From assembly GCA_026874595.1 (NCBI GenBank), contig CM049317.1:50914618-50978617 (forward strand): a stretch of 64,000 nucleotides of DNA, read 5' to 3'. The notes below the pieces were generated by a model. The model saw only the letters and a list, made by a program, of their open reading frames with translations, was not told the origin of the DNA and made no database searches. The translations under genes were made by a program, and so were the position numbers. Below are positions 60,483 to 64,000 of this stretch, in pieces (the first letter of the stretch is position 1; each line of letters opens with the position of its first letter). The DNA is from Sipunculus nudus. Its lineage: Eukaryota; Annelida; Sipuncula; Golfingiida; Sipunculidae.

Positions 60483-60610
60483 GAGCCTGCAGAGCGCTCA
60501 AACTAGATTGGGATCGACCATGTAATATCTAACCGCACCTTGGTTAAGATTTGAACTTACGATCTCTCTGCTTTGAGCCCTGTGCTCTCCCACTTGACAA
60601 CAGAAGTCGG
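60483..60610 (-). mobile_element. tRNA-derived SINE, family 1, copy c
   Basis: Minus strand: A box GTCAAGTGGGAGAGCAC, B box GTAAGTTCAAATCTTA, then TTACATGGTCGATCCCAAT and GAGCGCTCTGCAGGCTC. It is the best preserved head of the three copies. Confidence 0.8.
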
Positions 60611-63539
60611 TTTTCATGAATCCTTTTTTATAGTATAAATATAATTAAATTTTATGATATTGCAAAATGTGAGTATGGATTATTGCTGGATTTTAAATGA
60701 GAACAATGTACAATGTAGATGGTTTTTACATATGAGAGAGTTTAAGATGTAAAAGATTCAGATTGAAATGGACCTTTTCCATCAACATCAGGATTTTAGG
60801 CACGTTTTTATGTTGTGTTCGGGACCATTGAGCAATTCATCTTAGGTTTTGTCAAGTGAATTTAAATAAACATTAAAGACTCCAGTAGGAACCTAGATGT
60901 TATTGATAAGAAAAGTTTATTCCGCCGATTCATTTGAGATATAACAAAACATGATATAACAGACCCGAACACATATTATTATTAGTTGCCGACAGGTGTC
61001 GCTCGTGAGATGGGACGTTATTCCCGCGATGTTTTATTCCCGTCCTTTTAAAAAAGAAATGTACCGTTAAGGTGTGGCAAAGTTACCAAAGAAAAACGAC
61101 GAGCAAGATTTCCCTACCAAAAAAAAAACATAAAAAAGTAGTACACCCGGAAGGTGCAGGACCACACTGTTTATTTTGCTGCTTTTAAATCTGATGAGAA
61201 ACCGTGCTGAAGCTATTACTTCAAGTTAGAAGAAGAAATGAAATTGCAGTCAGCATTTTGGAGTACTCGAAGGGCCGGGGAATCCGAACTTTCTGATTGT
61301 TGAATAATTGAGAAGGAATCGTCAAGTCACAAAAGTTTTTCATTACTTTAAGACAGCGAAAGGTGAGGCCCTGGAGAGCTGGTGAAAGCGGGGGTCGTAA
61401 TCCGACGCATTACTGCCGATGTCCCGTTGGCTCGGGTTTTCTAATGGCTTGGGGCAGCGCGCTATCCTGCAGGAAAAATTACCTTCCAGCTAGTTGGTTA
61501 CCCATCGTAAATGGACTGTTTCTTGTCTTTTGCTACGGGTTATTCCGCGTGCACTGTGCCTCAAAAGGAAGCAATCTTCCACGGTGCAGAGCAACCAAAA
61601 AGAATGTTTCCAACTCTCTGGAACGTCAGCTTATAATTTGACCCTAATACAGGAGACGCCTGTCAACCCTTGCAGTGCCTTTATCGGTTCTAAGGAAAAG
61701 AATCCACTATAGGCTCAAGTATATTCCCGCACAAATCTGTTCAAATTAAGTAATCTTTAGCTGAAAAAGGAAATGTCACCTCGTGTTATTTAGTAATCTG
61801 CTAAATTATCTTATGTTACAGATACATAAAAAACGTACATAATACTGTTCTCGAAAAAAATCAGTTTCGGAGTTTTCTTGATTAAAAAAAAAGAAAAAGA
61901 CATTGTTTCTTCTTACCTTTCGAGAACAACTTTTAGTACCTTTCCTACAGATTTTCTGCTATAGAATTGATTACGATATCGAGGAATCTGCACTTTGCAA
62001 AAATGCCTTTTGGGGTTCTGGTGTAATCACTGTAAAACTGACATATAGAAACGACTGATTTAATTAATTATAAACATAAATTGGTAAATTTTGTTCCTTC
62101 ATAATGGTCTTCAGATCCCCACATTAAATATTTATCCAAAGGATCCGTCAGGAAAGATAACGTTTGAGTATGAGTCAAATCAATAAATACGTCCTCTCAG
62201 AAGGCTCAGTGTGTACAACTATACATAGGCTTTGTTTATTGATAAAAGTTGATGGGGATAATATAGGAGAGTACCGACAGAAGCCTGAACACAAAATAAG
62301 GAACACCGCTCAAATTAACAAGACGCCGCCTACCTTTCGACATTCAGGACAAAATTCTATTCCAAGAATATCATTTTTTTTTTGGCTCCCTTCATGAAAT
62401 ACTAAATCTATGAAATACATTTATATAAACATATGAACATCGTTGCTCAGTTTTTAGCGCTATATTATTCATAAATTACATAACTAGTTTTTAACATTCA
62501 GAAACATGGGGTAATATTTATGCCAGTTCAATCAGACAGTAAACACATGTCATGCATAAATTATCTCAATATCAGATGCATGATAAAAATAATATTGAGA
62601 TAAATATTACATCACTGTAAACTGATTGACGGACTTGTCTCCAAATTTAACGATTTTGCTTTTAGCCAATGAAGAACTAAAGGGTCCCCTCACCCTTAAA
62701 CATGGCTCATGAGATATATGATTTAATATTAACGTTTAACAGAAATGGTCTGTTTATAAAAGACGGAATCTGCTGCTTTTACAACTCATAGGAAATCTAC
62801 AGTCATGTGACTCGACAATATATTACGTTTACAACATTAGTTGCATCGCTCGAGCACCGAAATCGTAACCGTCTTTTTAAAACCCGTTTTCTTCTTTTAT
62901 TTTTATTTGTTGTTGATTCAATGATTACAGTGGTATCACTTACAAGTTAAAGAATAGAGTTTCCATGAAAATTAAATTTTTAGATCTATGAAAAAATATA
63001 TACATCATAATTATGGGTTCGGTAAACTTAACATTTAAAGATAAGTGAATTAATACTTGTCACTAATACGTTCATACAAAATATGAATGGTTATTGTATA
63101 CAATAATAATCTCTATTACGCATTTTGATATCTTTTTTTGATTTGAGTCCAACTGTTGTGCATATTGCTTTAAGACGGAAATTGTAAAATGCAAATATAT
63201 CACGTATACTGCCCTTTTTTCTACTGGCAATTCTTGATTTTCAATTTCAGACAACCCTGCAGCTACTTCCGTGTAATATAAGTATGACCTATATTTTGTA
63301 AACTTTTGCTCAGTAATCAAACAGATTAAACACGTTTTGGTGATATATTGATCATATATAAACCAACCCCTCATTTAAACAGACCAGAAACTTATACGAT
63401 CATGCCTGATACGCTAATTGATTTCTAAAAAATAAGAAAAAAAAAACGAAAAAAAAAACACGTTGATTTATGTACAACACACACCTCATAGATTAATTTA
63501 ATACATGAATATACCCAAAACATACGTCGAAACTGAAAC
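60611..63539. other. Non-coding stretch
   Basis: A GC-richer patch at 61.26-61.7 kb carries a 92-codon frame without recognisable domains. Otherwise AT-rich with nothing recognised. Confidence 0.5.
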
Positions 63540-63700
63540 CTATCTGCCATTTTCTTTGCATGCAATCAGACATACTTGACAAAAAGTCTGGTTTCTCTTG
63601 CCGTAAAGTGGGAAACACCTGCCGTCAAACGGCGCGGAGGCCTCCCTTACTGCAACATTCATGGCGTTCATGTCGTTAAAGCAGCCTTCACCGTACCCTG
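63540..63700 (-). CDS. Candidate exon with a Kazal-like cysteine pattern
   Basis: Minus strand, a frame ending in TAG at about 63540. Its last 27 residues include CFPLYGKRNQTF, then CQVCLIACKENG. The spacing P-x-x-G-x-x-x-x-T-F-x-x-x-C resembles the core of Kazal serine-protease inhibitor domains (P-V-C-G-x-D-x-x-T-Y-x-N-x-C), but the Cys after P is Tyr and the Asn before Cys is replaced. The block is about 50% GC in AT-rich surroundings, which is exon-like. If real it would be the last exon of a secreted inhibitor, possibly decayed. No strong acceptor was found, so this may be chance. Confidence 0.2.
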
Positions 63701-64000
63701 GACTGAATTCCTCTTTATTTATTGGCACAATCAACGTGTTACACGATCATTTATGGTAATCTTTGTTAGAAACATTACGAACAAGTCTGGAAAAAAGGAC
63801 TTTTTGAAAAATGAAGTATCCACAGTTAACGTTATAGATTATTAAACCATTTCCTCGGTCATACTTCCGGTGGTTATGAACTAAGTATAAAAAGGGTTCT
63901 CCTTCGACATTTTCTTGTAAAATGTCTATTAGGGTCATATTCTGAGTGTTGGCAAAGGTGGCCTTAGATATTTTCTATAGTGTGTACCGATTAAACGAGT

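Overview
The window is eukaryotic and non-prokaryotic in every visible respect: A+T-rich, very low gene density, long (TA)n and poly-G tracts, tRNA-derived SINEs, MITE-like and Helitron-like repeats, and a decayed non-LTR retrotransposon. The best guess is a lophotrochozoan animal, most likely a mollusc. That rests on the one clear gene, a peptide GPCR of the FMRFamide-receptor-like type that is expanded in that group, and on tandem-repeat elements with a GGAC-rich tract and a terminal hairpin that resemble the bivalve 'pearl' / Helitron-associated elements. I cannot name the species.

The only confident protein-coding gene lies on the minus strand at 19114..20319. It is a 401-residue class A GPCR whose whole coding sequence is in one exon, with a strong splice acceptor 9 bases upstream of the likely start codon, so the promoter and 5'UTR exon(s) lie further right (above 20330). 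Two other stretches have weak exon-like properties (2656..2850 minus; 63540..63700 minus with a Kazal-like cysteine pattern). They are offered only as candidates.

The rest is repeat-derived or featureless. 0-4.4 kb: a GCG-rich element, a GACTCG-rich element and a copy of a repeat shared in inverted orientation with 13.4 kb. 10.6-11.2 kb: a MITE with TTAAAGGG termini, repeated at 41.5 and 42.7 kb. 11.8-13.6 kb: a probable LTR-retrotransposon relic with a gag-like N-terminal helix. 16.5-17.7 kb: two old local tandem duplications. 18.0 kb: a small MITE. 21.5-23.4 kb: an L2/CR1-like reverse-transcriptase relic with its microsatellite 3' tail. 24.5-25.0 kb: a 48-bp tandem repeat open on both strands. 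30.2 and 38.8 kb: hAT-like MITEs. 30.5-31.9 and 50.2-51.1 kb: related tandem arrays ending in hairpins. 32.3, 33.5 and 60.5 kb: three copies of one tRNA-SINE; a different SINE is at 54.3 kb. 57.25 kb: a tRNA-Leu primer-binding site marking an LTR element. 59.98-60.13 kb: a 59-bp tandem repeat carrying regularly spaced CCAAT and forkhead-type motifs in a locally CpG-richer stretch.

No operon, defence system, CRISPR array or multi-gene pathway is present. The most interesting items are the GPCR's coordinated loss of the class A disulfide, the periodic CCAAT/FOX array, and the hairpin-ended repeat family whose stems differ in sequence but keep pairing. All calls were made by reading the sequence; none was checked by alignment.
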